Source of the DNA: Mimachlamys varia
Taxonomy: Eukaryota; Mollusca; Bivalvia; Pectinida; Pectinidae
DNA: 64,000 bases
NCBI GenBank assembly: GCA_947623455.1
Contig: OX392538.1
Coordinates: 30,751,001 to 30,815,000 of the forward strand
Reading direction: 5' to 3'
The notes under the pieces are model-generated. The model was not told the DNA's origin. It was given only the letters and a program-made list of their open reading frames with translations, and searched no databases. Shown piece by piece: positions 9,714 to 22,261 of the stretch. Position 1 is the stretch's first letter, and each line of letters begins with the position of its first letter. A program made the translations under genes and the position numbers.

Positions 9714-12700
9714 GTTTGTTATTGTTTTTGTTCTTGTCTTTTTCAACGTATGTTTTGTTTGTTTGAAGATGTTTACGTCTCACAAATCAATATTTAAGGA
9801 CGACTCGTGATGTTTGCGGTGTCAGTGTGTATATTGAATGCGCGTGTGCTTGGGAAACTTTGAAATGTTCGTGTAAGCCTCCTTGCGATAGTCCGGATCA
9901 TTTTTCGAATTTAAGTTTTACTGCCAAATATATTGCATTGATTAAGATAAAAAAAAAAGTCCGTTTTGTACAAAATAAAACACTGTGCAGAAATGGCATC
10001 ACCGAGGGACTTCGCGGAATATGGCGTAATCCTTTTTTTACATTATCTGAATAGTTAAGCTTTATGATATGATCTGAAATAGATTCGCATTGGGGTTAAA
10101 GTCAAATTTAAATCTTCATTAAATACGGACTTTAACTGAGGTTAACATGCAGTTATATGCACCTTATACGTGATATTAACCGGAACACTTAGGAAGGAGG
10201 AGACGACTTAGCCAATCACCTCCCCTTATTTTATTTACTTGCGTTTTTGGTTCATATCTTTTATATGTATTCTTTATTATCATTTCTATTCAATTTATTT
10301 CCTTAAATCATGTCAGATTCATTCTTATTTTAGAAAAAATTAAATTAAGTTTTTGGTTCATCTCTTTTATATATATTCGTTATAAACATTTATTTTTATT
10401 TTTTTTCCTTAAATCATGTAAGATTCATTCTTATTTTAGAAAAAAAATTAATCCTACAACTACCGATAACTTTCACCTTTTCTGTACTTTTCCTTGCATT
10501 ACTGATAATTTTCCCTTGCATTATTGTTACCTTTTCTTTGAATCATTATGTGGTTTTTTTTTCATTTTAGATACGGCTTTTTACAGCTTCGACTCTAACA
10601 CTAATATGTGTTTCTCACTGAAAACGGATAAACAAACTCACAGCGGGGCCGCATATCGGTGCCAACAGGAAAATGCTGGCCTCATCAAGATTGTCAATCT
10701 GGACATACTGGTGGCTATACAAACTGTATTCAATGCGTATTTTAACAGTATGTTTTGTTTGTTTAGATCCCAATACCTTATATGTAATTATATGTATCTT
10801 TCCGACACGATTTCGTAATTGCAATTATTGTTACATTATGTATCAAAACCATTGATATGCTTGAACAAGCCGTACTATCTTGCGTATTGCCCGATCCTTC
10901 GAATATCGTTTTTATAATAACAAATCTTTAGATAGCACGCTCCTACTATTGCCAATTTTTTTTTAAAAAATTGCTAAAACTAGAATAACTATCACATGAT
11001 CTCAGGTAATAAGTCTATAGGTGAGTTGTTTGTATTTTACATTTTAACGCCATGACTATTCGAGTGTGAACGAACCTTTTTTTCGAATCTATGCATTCAT
11101 TTTCATGCAAATATTTATATATATTTTTTTAATATTTTTATTCACAATCAGCATATTAATAGTTTACACTGCTTGCCCTCACACAGGAGGGGACTCATTC
11201 ACAATTTTGTTCCACAACTTTACATAACTTGGTCATATTATATGGTATAACATGCATTTTTCTCAAACTTTAATGGTCTTATAACTAACCAACCATGTGT
11301 TCATACCATATCAGCATCATGCCATCTTACATTTATATACACTTTCTCATTCGCACACAGTGTAATATTTCAACCACACTATTTTATGATATACCGTATT
11401 ACAACATGTATACATAGTTTCGTAATGATTGTTTGTCAACAATGTTCTTCAATGAATCCCAGACATAAGAAACAATATTTGAATACTTTAGTATTGCAAT
11501 ATTCGTTTTTAAATACTGTATAATACTATTTAATATCTGTTGCTTGCTTTTAGTTTTGTTTTCAAATTTAATTTTATTTCTAGATGTCCAAATATGCCAT
11601 TTTGTAGAAAGAATTATTAGATGAATAACTGAACAAGAGTTAAAATTTAAATGATGACATCCAAGCATTACGTCTCTTTCAGAAATCTTATACACTTGGT
11701 GTTGTTGGGAAATACCATGTATTGCTTTATTAATGTATTTACTGGTTCTATATAATTCCGTATTTCTTTGGGGAGAATGCATCTATAAAATAAATGTTTC
11801 GAAATGCATGTTACAGAGGTTACTTTTTTCATCTGAGAGTCCCATTTTCATTAATTTATAGTTTGTTGATACTATATTATGTAGACATTTCCAATGAAAA
11901 TCTTTACTTTTTCTGTCTGCAATAGATGTTTTCATTATTTTCCATATTCTTTTCCAATGTAAGAGTTCATTTGCGTATATTGGTTCCCATTTTTGATGTG
12001 CTTTAGGTTGATAATCATCAACTTATAAGATATCTGTCAAATGTTTATTTTTTAGATCTGTTGGTTCTATAATTTTATTCATATATTTTAGAGTTAAGTT
12101 TTCTGTCATTGTAAAAGTATTGTCATCAGTTGAAGAAGGGACAATTGTCTTTAGTTCTGTTATTCAGTTCTTAGGTATGGATTTATTTTACTCTAGAGAA
12201 CTCCTATATCCTATTTTCCTTTTGCTCCAGTATTGCAACAGTATTTCGGATGAAATAAAGTCGGTGTTTGATTCATTCCATATACAGTATCCTCAATTCT
12301 AATTATACATAATTTAGTCCAATTCCTTAAAAAAATATGGGATTCCTTTTGAAAACTATCTTATTATTTCCAAAAAAACATTTGTTTTTTAATATTTTCT
12401 TTCATCAAATCTTTGGTAAAGTTTTCAGTAATTACTGCCAATCTAGTAGCTGTGATCTGTAGAGTTCTAGTATTTTACTCATGTCTACAGATTTTGCACT
12501 ACTGCATTTGCATATGAAAAATTGTATACCAAATTTGTTATCGTATTGTTGAAGCCAATATTTGCCCAAGGCATTCGAGATTTGTAGCTTTGAGTCTACA
12601 ATTTAGATATATTTTTTATACTTCTTTGTCTTCAGATCATATCAACGTCTGTCATATTAAGCCCACCCCTTGATTTATCTTTGTAGCAAGTTTCTTTGGA

Positions 12701-15700
12701 TACCTTATTTACCTGCTTTCCCAAAGGAAAGAGTAGATGAGGTTATTGACTGTCTGTTTGTACTTGCTCGGTATTAGTGTCTGAGCTACCTCATATGTAA
12801 TTGTCGACAATAGGAGTGATTTAATTATTATCATTTTCCCTTTCAGAGTAAGATTTCGTTTTTCCAATGTTTCAATGTTATAATTTATTGTATATTTGCT
12901 TCCCAAAGTATTTCTTGGTCAATGTTATACCCAAGAGTTATTCCTAAGGCTTTAATATTTTGAACCCATTTTATTTGAGTATATCTTGGAAGTCTTTAAT
13001 ATAAAGTATGTACACTCATTTTGTTTTCTGATAATTTACCTTTGCTCCAGAAGCTTTTTAATATCTAATTGTTTTAAAAAATTCTGTTATGCTATTTTCT
13101 GATCCTACAAATACTTGGGAGTCAACTGCAAACATACTAATTTTTACTTCTATGTTTCTATTGTTTACACTCGGAATAGATATACCTGTTATATTTTTGT
13201 TTTTACGTATAGTAGAAGCTTAGGGCCCAGCCTGCACAATGTAGATCAAAGGCGCGAGCGGGCAGCCTTGTTTTACAGAAGGGCTAATTTTGAAGAATTT
13301 GGAGAGTTAACCATTTGTTAATATTTGACTGTAATAGTTAATGTATATCATTTCAATCTATCGAGAAAGTTTATCACAAAAGCCAAATTTATTAAAGCAT
13401 TTTTTAATCCATCTCCTTTCTACTCGATCGAAAGCCTTTTCTTGATCTAAAAAATAATCCAACCTTCAACATATTCTATGTTCGAGTACTCAACTACATC
13501 TTGAATTAAGCGTATATTTTCTTCAATATTTCTGCTTTTCACAAATCCTTTTTGGTCTGGGTGTACTATGAATGATAAAAAAGTTTTTTATTCTTTCTGC
13601 TAATATTTTTTGTAATAATCTTATAGTCATTATTTAAGAGGGTAATTGCATGGGCGCCAACATTATTTTATTTCCTCACTTTCACCTTTAATTTTATGTA
13701 AATCTTTAATTTGTTCATATTTTGCCTCTAGTTTAATCAATTTTGAGCTCGGATTATAGTTTTGTTGACGCTTTGGTCATCTCCAAAACAAATTCTTTGG
13801 TATATGTTTTATATTTGAAAAGTAAACAATTTCAGGTTCGACAGACATCACATAGCCGGTATTTTTTTCTTTTAAGGAAAAAAATATATCACAAAGTCCA
13901 CTTTACAAGACTGCCCATGGGAAGCATTTTTCTATGTTTTAAATCGTTTAGCATGCGGGCAATACGCCAGAAATTACGGCAATACCATGCGTTTATGTAT
14001 TCAAAAAATTACAATGACTAAATAACTGAACCTTTTTCTTTGTTGTTTGGGTACAGTTTCGTGAAGGCAAAGCGTACCATAATAGCAGTAAGAATATTGT
14101 GCGCGAACAACCCGCGCATCGTTCGCACAAATCGTGCACAATTTTGCAATATTACTAGGAATGTCCTCGTTGTGTATATTAAGATAAGCGAAAATACTAT
14201 TGAAATTTAACCTCTGTTTTGCCTTCATTGATAGTTCTTAGAATATTGGGGTTGATAAACATTTTACGGCCACTTTTTTGTATAAAAATAAAGCAAAACA
14301 TATGTAACCCAGGTACTATATAAGGAGTACATGTGTACCTGTATGTATAGATGTATTGTGTACGTGTTGTTCCTGTATATGTGTCACGTGTTGTTTATTT
14401 GAATCTTTGTCATATTTTTTACAACCACACCCCTTTGACACATATGTAGTCAAGGACTGACATTTATTTTTTCGACATTCATGGTATTATATATAAATTA
14501 ACTTTCGGGATATATTGTATGAATCGCGGTAAATATGTCCGGAAATTCATTGTTTTTATGGCCTCATGAATGTGGAAAAATACTTTTGATCATTTCATTT
14601 TTTATATTTTATTCTTAATGTTTCCCATGCAAGTATAAGTTGTTAACATAAATAAGAAAATTCAAAACTGTCTGTTTATACAGAGAGCGCCATTTTCTCG
14701 CGAAAGAACACGAATACTTGCCGTTGCATAGTCTTCGGTTTCCTGTGTTTGTGCATTATGCTACAACATTATTTTAAATTTCTATTAATATTTCTGTTTA
14801 ATATAAGCTTATATAAGCAGTTTAACACAGGTTTGTACATGTCTATCTAGTTCTTTCGCGAAAAATAAAAAAAAAAAATTGTACAAAAGGCACCCGAGGA
14901 TAGCACCATTACATGTATAACTGAAAACAAGATAAGCAACTGTCGAGGAAAATAATAAAACTAAACTGCATTGTATATAGATGATCTTACACGAGTGTCG
15001 ATGTAATATGGAATATATTTAACGAGTTGGATAATGTAATATGTCACGAGCATCGACACGAGTGTAAGATTCTATTTATCACATAACTTATATGTATAAG
15101 AAAATACAAAAAAAATCACAAATTAATTCTCTATAAGAAAGGCAAATTCGTTCTGTGACAGTAAGATTTTCACTACCGAGACAATCATATAACGTCAAAA
15201 AGACGTCATTTGTTTATGAGGTCACAATAGTGTTATTACACGTGTGTAATACCATATTTATGACATGGCCGTATGACATGACTGAACGGGTCAGTTATGT
15301 GATAAAGTGATTTTGTGTTAGTCGACGGAGATGCCAAATAGAGCGCCCTTGGGACTGGCTGGTCTAATGGAATGTTCAAATCAGATAGCTGAAAGAAAAG
15401 AAATCTTCTCCCACACTTCACAGGTTCATTCCCATTTTTGATAAGGAAAGGATAGACCTGTCTTTTATCGGGGTGGGGAAAAGACAGCTTACGTGTGCTA
15501 ATTGTGACGTCATGATCATTGTGACGTCATCACTTTATGCAGTGTAACCAGAGTTACGTCACCAATTTCGTCACGTATTGCATCCACCATTGATGATTGG
15601 GCAATGGAATTAGATCACTCTTTTGCTTATTATACGTAGGAAATTATGGGAGAAAAATAATCAATTACCCCTGTATGATGTAGACTGAGAAATCTCAAAC

Positions 15701-16031
15701 CGAGGTTAAGATTGATGAATTTCAGTACGAGGCTCTGTCAATTGCTAAATTTCTCAGGGTTGATAGAGTATATTAGTGTTGTATTTTAAATACCTGTTGA
15801 TTGTGCTTACGTTTTCCTGCAGATGCTATCGATAATGTTTGGGTAGACGGGAAGGTCTACACAAAGACGAACTCCTATATAATGGGTAATGGTGAAGCCG
15901 TGCCTCTGGACAAAGATCTCTGGAATGACGACAACCCCAGTACACTTGACGAGATGTGCGTCGGTTTAAATGAAAACGAGCTGAACGACTTTCATTGTAA
16001 CATATCAATGGTGTATATATGTGAGCATTGA
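9447..16031 (+). CDS. Lectin gene 1: apple-like domain plus C-type lectin-like domain (5' exon not found)
   Basis: Three exons (9447-9713, 10571-10747, 15823-16031) splice in phase 1 with no stop, giving 217 codons before TGA. The domain order is apple/PAN-like, then CTLD split over two exons. In the CTLD, the WVDG start, an NPS triplet where EPN or QPD is expected, DEMC and LND are visible. The predicted protein is probably secreted, by analogy with genes 2 and 3, and probably binds a ligand through the CTLD. Its signal-peptide exon was sought between 5.1 and 9.4 kb without success: the MxNxIILIF pattern and GTAAGT donor of the paralogues do not appear. The region may have diverged or been displaced by the repeats there. 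It has 11 Cys, an odd number. The last intron (5.1 kb) holds a LINE relic. No AATAAA follows within 230 bp, where a 43-bp satellite starts. Confidence 0.75.
10571..10747 (+). CDS. Gene 1, CTLD exon A
   Basis: This 177-bp exon runs from a TTTTCATTTTAG acceptor to a GTATGT donor. It encodes MCFSLKTDKQ, then AAYRCQQENAGLIKI, the first helix region of a C-type lectin fold with its conserved Cys. The usual Trp before the helix Ala is not present. It differs from the gene 2 exon at only a handful of residues. Confidence 0.88.
11150..13700 (-). pseudogene. Degenerate non-LTR retrotransposon (L1/Tx1-like), reverse transcriptase relic
   Basis: Read on the minus strand, fragments in several frames follow the order of a LINE reverse transcriptase. 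WRP and ITLLNNDYKI lie near 13620-13660. EKAFDRVERRW (palm motif A) is at about 13408-13447. KQGCPLAPL is at 13237-13276. FAVD, in place of the catalytic FADD, is at about 13118-13140. RNLTLKGKMIIIKSL is within 12709-12906. The C-terminal WHIWTSRNKIKFENKTKS is at 11399-11782. Stops and frameshifts separate the pieces, and the active-site Asp is replaced, so it is dead. It sits in the last intron of gene 1, antisense to it. No 5' end or target-site duplication was identified. Confidence 0.85.
14984..15070. repeat. Short inverted repeat, 20-bp perfect arms
   Basis: ATCTTACACGAGTGTCGATG at 14984-15003 is the exact complement of 15051-15070. A diverged relative with AATTCCATATTACATCGACA and GTGTAAGAT lies at about 18640-18735. 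It is a MITE-like hairpin in the last intron of gene 1. Confidence 0.75.
15823..16031 (+). CDS. Gene 1, CTLD exon B with stop
   Basis: The acceptor ends TTTTCCTGCAG. The exon encodes VWVDGKVYTKTNSY, then WNDDNPSTLDEMCVGL, ELNDFHC and YICEH before TGA. The Ca-site triplet at Trp+4 to +6 is NPS, unlike the paralogues; the following Glu (DEMC) and the LND ligands are kept. Confidence 0.88.
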
Positions 16032-16264
16032 TTTTCCTGAGAATTGAAGATGACATTTGCATGAAACAGTGTTATCAATGCACACAAAGGATAAAGAAGA
16101 AAAACGTAAACATTACAAACTGTTATCTTGCACTTACGATCTTAACGTGTTTGTGAAATGTTGCGTTTATGATAAAATATGTACAAGATGGCCGTATCAA
16201 ACACTTTTTTTCCTTGATTTTCCAGTTGGTCTCCTCACTTGAAATATATTATAGAAAACCCTGA

Positions 16265-18112
16265 GACACCGTATAGTTGTTGGGACCTGACGATTCGAGA
16301 CTTCGTATGAGCCATCTAGTTGGTTGCACCTGGCAATTTTAGACTGCGTATACGCCACCTCATTGGTGGGACCTGATGACTTGAGACTTCACATGTGCCA
16401 TCCTATTTATATGACGCGGTGACTGGATAATCCGTTTGTGCCACCTAGTTTGTTGGACGCGATGACTGGATACTGCGTATGTGCCACCTAGATTGTTGGA
16501 CGCGGTGACTGTAGACTTCGTATGTGCCACCTAGTTTGTTGGACACGATGACTGGATACTCCGTATGCGCCACATAGTTTGTTTGACGCGGTGACTGGAT
16601 ACTCCGTATGTGCCATCCTGTTTGTTTGACGCGGTGACTGGATACTCCGTATGTGCCACCTAGTTTGTTGGACGCGGTGACTGGATACTCCGTATGCGCC
16701 ATCGTGTTTGTTTGACGCGGTGACTGGATACTCCGTATGTGCCATCCTGTTTGTTTGACGCGGTGACTGGATACTCCGTATGTGCCACCTAGTTTGTTTG
16801 ACGCGGTGACTGGATACTCCGTATGCGCCACCTAGTTTGTTTGACGCGTTGACTGGATACTCCGTATGTGCCATCCTGTTTGTTGGACGCGGTGACTGGA
16901 TACTGCGTATGTGCCATCCTGATTGTTGGACGCGGTGACTGTAGACTCAGTATGTGCCACCTTGTTTGTTGAACGCGGTGACTGGAGACTCCGTATGTGC
17001 CACCTAGTTTGTTGGACGCGGTGACTGGACACTTTGTATGTGCCACCTAGCTTGTTGGACGCGGTGACTGGATACTGCGTATGTGCCACCTAGTTTGTTG
17101 GACTCGATGACTGGAGACTTTGTATGTTCCACCTAGTTTGTTGGACGCGATGACTGGAGACTCCGTATGTGCCACCTAGTTTGTTGGACGCGGTGACTGA
17201 CCACTTTGTATGTGCCACCTAGTTTGTTGGACGCGGTGACTGGAGACTTTGTATGTGCCACCAAGTTTGTTGGACTCGGTGACTGGATACTCCGTATGTG
17301 CCACCTAGTTTGTTGGACGCGGTGACTGGAGACTCCGTATGTGCCATTTTGTTTGTTGGACTCGGTGACTGGATACTGTGTATGTGCAACATAGTTTGTT
17401 GGACGCGGTGACTGTAGACTTTGTTTGTGCCATCCTGTTTGTTGGACGCGGTGACTGGATACTCCGTATGCGCCATCCTGTTTGTTGGACATGGTGACTG
17501 GAGACTTCATATGTGCCACATAGGTTGTTGGACGCGGTGACTGTTGACTCCGTATGTGCCATCGTGTTTGTTGGACGCGGTGACTGTTGACTTCGCATGT
17601 GCCACCTAGTTTGTTGGACACGGTGACTGGATACTCCGTATGTGCCACCTAGTTTATTGGACGCGGTGACTGGAGACTCCGTATGTGCCACCTAGTTTGT
17701 TGGACGCGATGACTGGACACTCCGTATGTGCCATCGTGTTTGTTGGACGCAGTGACTGGATACTGCGTATGTGCCACCTAGTTTGTTGGACGCGGTGACT
17801 GGGGACTTCGTATGTGCCACCTAGTTTGTTGGACGCGGTGACTGGAGACTTCGTATGTGCCACCTCGTTTGTTTGACACGGTGACTGGAGACTTCGTATG
17901 TGCCACCTCGTTTGTTTGACGCGGTGACTTAATTGGAAGGACCTCACTATTTCAGACAACGTTTACGCTACCTAATAAGATGGACCTTGTGACTTAAAGA
18001 CTTCGTATGCGATATCTAGTTGGTTAGACCTCTCGAATAGGGACTCCGCATACCCTACCTAGTTGGTAGGACCTGATGACGTGAGACTCCGTATGCGCCA
18101 CAAATTTGTTGA
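16265..18112. repeat. 43-bp minisatellite, about 40 copies
   Basis: The unit is 43 bp, containing GGTGACTGGATACTCCGTAT and GTGCCACCTAGTTTGTTGGA. Units between about 16428 and 17930 are close in sequence, and the edges are more diverged. Because 43 is not a multiple of 3 and the minus-strand consensus has no stop in any frame, long minus-strand frames with a 43-residue period appear (motifs EYPVTASNKLGGTYG, RWHIRSIQSPR). There is no start context, no splice site and no synonymous-type variation, so these are not called as genes. The array starts about 230 bp after the gene 1 stop. Confidence 0.92.
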
Positions 18113-18810
18113 TGAAACCACGTGCAAGGATAAGATATATTGAGAAGCTCATATCTCTTATACCTGGAAAACTGTTATAAACACATGCCATGCTATAAAC
18201 CAAACCGGATGATAATAATTGCATACCAATATCCACACGCTAACTGGACTTAATATGACACACAACACAATTTGCTGGCTAGCGTGCAAGGGCCTTAAGG
18301 GAGAAAACTCCTACATACAATTTCACACGCCAACACATGTACCGGCGAGCGCTTGGTCTGAATGCTGACGAGGTGGACTATTAGATTTGGATTTAGATTC
18401 TTCTTGAACACATGCAAACAATATACTTAAAATGTCTACCATTCCATGTCAGTACATAAAACCGTATCGACAAAATCGTATTTTTACATCTGTGAAGAGT
18501 TTCGGCAAATGCACATCACGAAAGAGGCGATCATGAAAAAGCATGCTTATTCTCACCATTCAAAACGATTAGATGTATGTGGTTTATAACATGGAATATG
18601 TTCATAACCGTTTTCCAGCTATTAGAGAAAGTTAAATAATTTAATATGTCACTCGCCTAAAGGCTCGTAACATATTAACTTATTGAACTCGTTTAATAAT
18701 TCCATATTACATCGACACTGGTGTAAGATCCTCTATATATATAAACTTTTAGAGATTAAAACTATAAGTTACATATAATGTATAGAACATGGAACTATGT
18801 TCCTTGTAGT

Positions 18811-18975
18811 ATACCGAAGCGTTAACAAAATATTATCCGAACTCAAAATCGATTAAACCAGGGGCAAAATATGAACAAAGAAAAGATATACATGGAGACC
18901 CTCGTAAAAGCACAAGAGAAAAACAAATGTATTTTCACAAAAGTCAGTTTACAAAAGTCAGTAAAAAAAAATCAT
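18811..18975 (+). repeat. Dispersed repeat with conserved peptide METLVKAQE (5' part)
   Basis: It starts with CCGAAGCGTTAACAAAAT and GGGGCAAAATATGAACAAAG and then reads METLVKAQEKNKCIF. Other copies are at 33086-33430, 33640-33960, 52875-53060, 57783-57870 (plus), and about 63130-62780 (minus). Here the frame breaks soon after the peptide start. Confidence 0.6.
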
Positions 18976-19345
18976 GTTATTACACATTAAGCTCACCATA
19001 CTTAATCTAGACCATTTCACATGTTCAGTGACGCATGTATACACAATCCAATATAATAAAATGTAGTTTTATTTTTTAAAGGAACATTTTCATTACATGT
19101 ATGACATACCCGATTGGTACATATTTTCTGATTGGCCGAGATTCTTCCAAGAGGTCAATGAAAATCGATATTTTCCAGTTTGCGTTAAATCCGGTGAATA
19201 TCGAATTTTATCGAATGTTAACATCCGGTCAATAAATCTAATTGCTGCGTTCACAATACGAATGACGTTAGAGATGGCTAAGCCAAAGGACTACTTGTTT
19301 AAACAACGATTTGCCACTGTAAATAATGATCACTGTTAAAGTGGT
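18960..19345. repeat. Dispersed repeat, copy B
   Basis: This is the same-orientation partner of 7620-8005 and carries the same ordered blocks (CATACACAATCCAA equivalent, AACATCCGGTCAA, AAACAACGATTTG). It contains an 80-residue open frame that is not open in copy A, so it is not treated as coding. Confidence 0.65.
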
Positions 19346-19369
19346 TTAGGTTTATTTATTATACGGCAT

Positions 19370-19745
19370 ATTTACATTCAGGGTCATATAAGGACGTGGC
19401 GGGTTTTGAAGTTTGAAGGAAAGCCGGATTACACAGAGAAAAAAACACCAACTTACGGTCTGTACCTAACAACTGCCCCACTTTCGATTCAAACTCGCAA
19501 CCCAGAGGTTGAAGCCTTGTAGTAGAATGTCGGGACACCTTAACAACTCGGCCATCGCTGCCCAGTGGTTAGGGGCTATTGGTTGAGTGTCGGGGCACCT
19601 TAACAATTCGGCCACCGCGGCCATGAGTTTGGGGGCTTGTGGTAGAATGTCGGGACACCTTATCAACTCGACCACCGCGCCCAGTGGTTGGGGTCTAGTT
19701 GTAGAATGTCAGGACACCTTATGAACTCGGCCACCGCGGACCCAC
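19370..19745 (-). mobile_element. tRNA-derived SINE with four tandem A-box heads
   Basis: On the minus strand, a head of the type GCGGTGGCCGAGTTGTTAAG is repeated four times at about 62-bp spacing (19500-19740). A single B-box region (GGGTTGCGAGTTTGAATCG) and a body follow, ending near 19370. Ordinary copies of the same SINE in this window have one head. The tRNA-like part has no intact cloverleaf, so it is not called as a tRNA gene. Confidence 0.7.
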
Positions 19746-19943
19746 ACTTTAAAAATATTTTGAAAAAGAACGGAGTCGTTAGATTAAAACTGATCTTTAG
19801 GTTATACGTGCAGGGAAAGTATTCTTCTTCACCTACTGAGTAGGGTTTCCAAGAAAGTTAATAACTTCAGCTCGTGTTGACAGACAAAAAACCTCTCGGC
19901 GTATTCACAATAAAAAAACAATATATTTGGCTTATAATGGTAT

Positions 19944-20130
19944 GGGGGCCGCGGTGGCCGAATGGTTAAGGTATCCCGACATTCTTCCACCTGCTCTCGA
20001 CCTCTGGGTTGCTAGTTCGAAATCCCCAAGACGAACTAATGCCTGGTTCTTCGGTTCTCCACCTTTTCACAACCCGGCATGTCCTTAAATGACCCTAGCT
20101 GATGATATGACGTAAAACAAAATAAATCAA
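19944..20130 (+). mobile_element. tRNA-derived SINE, single head
   Basis: It starts GGGGGCCGCGGTGGCCGAAT, with the A-box segment TGGCCGAATGGTTAAGG and a B-box-like GCTAGTTCGAAATCC. The body ends TCCTTAAATGACCCTAGCTG, and an A-rich tail AAAACAAAATAAATCAAA follows. Related copies lie at 34930-35155, 62260-62450 (plus) and 60927-61157 (minus). Confidence 0.8.
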
Positions 20131-20134
20131 AGTC

Positions 20135-20910
20135 TTGTATGGTAAATACCGCCTGCCTTGCTGGAAGCTTATTTAGCCGGGTTCTTGAACTCTCCTTAAT
20201 TAATCCAGCTGTAATCTATGGAGGAAGCTGATTCCACTGTCTAATGGTACGTGTATAGAGGGAATAATTATCACTCTCAGTAGATGTTGCGATTCCTCTG
20301 AATCTGTTGGCACATGTGCCTCGAGTGCATTGTCGTGTTTAATCTCGACTTAATAGTAAATCATCTCATAGACCTACAAAATGTATCACCGACCCCTTTG
20401 CAGTCCATCAGCACCGAATTCACTACCAGGGGTTATCCTATGAGGTACTTTCAGCCGAACTGTAACTTTCCAGCTGGTATTGTGATAGCTATTATCAGAG
20501 CGAATTCGCTTGAAGTATTCAAACCCCGAGTCAGCAGCCATCCATTTTAAAGTTTGAAAATTATTATAACCAGTTTTTAAAATTGAGAGCCCTCCCTGGC
20601 ATTATTTAAACCAAAATTTCCCACTAACAGGAGCCCTGCACATAAAAGCAAAACAATTTAAAGAAGAAGCCATGGATGATCATACATATCATAGCTAATC
20701 TTGTCTCGACTCTCCTAGACTCTAGTGTCTCCCATTCTGTGTCGTAGGTGATGGAGCCTGGGTTGTTTGACTTTGTAGTTAATTGTTACAAAAAGTGCTG
20801 TCCTGCGTTGGACCTTTTCTATGATGATTACCTGTTGGTTGGCATCTGGGTCAAAAACGTTTGCTTGTTGGTTGGTACATGTATATACATTCTGTAGGTC
20901 CAAAACGATG
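20135..20910 (-). pseudogene. 3' relic of a non-LTR retrotransposon (Jockey/CR1-like)
   Basis: Minus-strand reading gives VIIIEKVQRRTALFVTINYK near 20790-20850 and then, after frame breaks, NYSLYTRTIRQWNQLP near 20222-20275. These are the conserved C-terminal blocks that follow the reverse transcriptase in CR1/Jockey-type elements. There is no intact frame. Confidence 0.75.
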
Positions 20911-20970
20911 CTGCATACACTAGCGTAGGTCTCACAATCGTCTATGATGCAGCTTCCTTAATCGATGTTC

Positions 20971-21523
20971 TGTAGCCTCAGTTGTGTGTGGTGCAACCTG
21001 ACAAAAAAAATGCTGTCAAAATCCGACAGAGTTTTTGTCATTTTTTTATGTAAAGGCATGGAATACAAATTATTTGTTTTTAATTTTTTACTTTTATTAT
21101 TGCTTTTTATGATATGACAGTTATATAACTTTTGTATGTCCATTTAGCGTGCAATATGTTTTGTTTGCAAAAAAAACCTCTGTCATTCATACAATTGTAA
21201 CAGACAATTTGGTCAGTTGAAATCTGTTTATACTGTACTGACCAACTGTAGCCTCAGTTGTGTGTGGTGCAACCTGACAAAAAAAAATGCTGTCAAAATC
21301 CGACAGAGTTTTTGTCATTTTTTTATGTAAAGGCATGGAATACAAATTATTTGTTTTTAATTTTTTACTTTTATTATTGCTTTTTATGATATGACAGTTA
21401 TATAACTTTTGTATGTCCATTTAGCGTGCAATATGTTTTGTTTGCAAAAAAAACCTCTGTCATTCATACAATTGTAACAGACAATTTGGTCAGTTGAAAT
21501 CTGTTTATACTGTACTGACCAAC
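20971..21523. repeat. Near-identical 276/277-bp tandem duplication
   Basis: Unit 1 (20971-21246) and unit 2 (21247-21523) appear identical by eye except for one extra A in a poly-A run. Each starts TGTAGCCTCAGTTGTGTGTG and ends TACTGTACTGACCAAC. The near-perfect identity means a very recent duplication or an assembly artefact. Confidence 0.9.
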
Positions 21524-21965
21524 TTTCTTTCAAAATGTCAAGTAATTAATGAATGGAAAATATGACCTTGATATTTGACCCAATGACGTTTAATTTAACC
21601 AACTTTACTCCAGGATGTCACAACAACATGTTGAGCATTTAATAAAAAGTAAAATTTGACCTTGCCGTATGGACTTTACCTTTGACCCCGTGACCTAGAG
21701 GATTGCTCAGTTAGTTCAGTGAACATTTTTTTATTCTGACCAACTTTCCTTCATTATGCCATAACACAATGTTAAGCACTACATTTGACCTTCGACCCAA
21801 TGACCTGGATGCTTGGCTAGTGGACATGTTTGCTTTTTTTATTCTGACCAACATTTCTTCATGTTAAAACAAAATATCAATCAGTAAAAATGGACAGACC
21901 GTCTGACGGAGGGACGAACAGAAGGACAGACAGACGGATAAGCTAATTACTATTGGACACCTGCA
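21524..21965. repeat. Degenerate repeats of TTGACC(T)/TGACC motifs
   Basis: Blocks such as CTGACCAACTTTCCTTCA, TTTGACCTTCGACCCAATGA and GTGACCTAGAGGATTG recur about three times. They are followed by GGACAGACCGTCTGACGGAG and purine-rich GGACAGACAGACGG runs. This is a dispersed non-coding repeat; the element class was not identified. Confidence 0.6.
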
Positions 21966-22261
21966 TCTTAGATGCGGGGCCCTAATAACCTTGAAGTTTT
22001 GTCAATTATTTTTACATATGTATAATAAGACAGTGATGGGCAGATTGCATCACTTTTGCGCACATCTTTGAATATTTCGTGAAGGTCACACTGGCCTATT
22101 GACTATTGCAGTGCACATCGTCTATGGGTGATGCAACTATATCTTAAGTTATATATACATATGTTTTAAGGTTTAAAAGTTATCGCCCGGACAACAGTTG
22201 TTAAAAAATCACACTATTTTTTGACTTCCGATCTTAAGGTCAAGGTCAGTGGCATAAGGTC

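Noticed and set aside
16445..17959. Long minus-strand open frames with repeated peptide units
   Set aside because: They exist because the 43-bp satellite unit has no minus-strand stop. Start contexts, splice sites and frame-preserving variation are absent.
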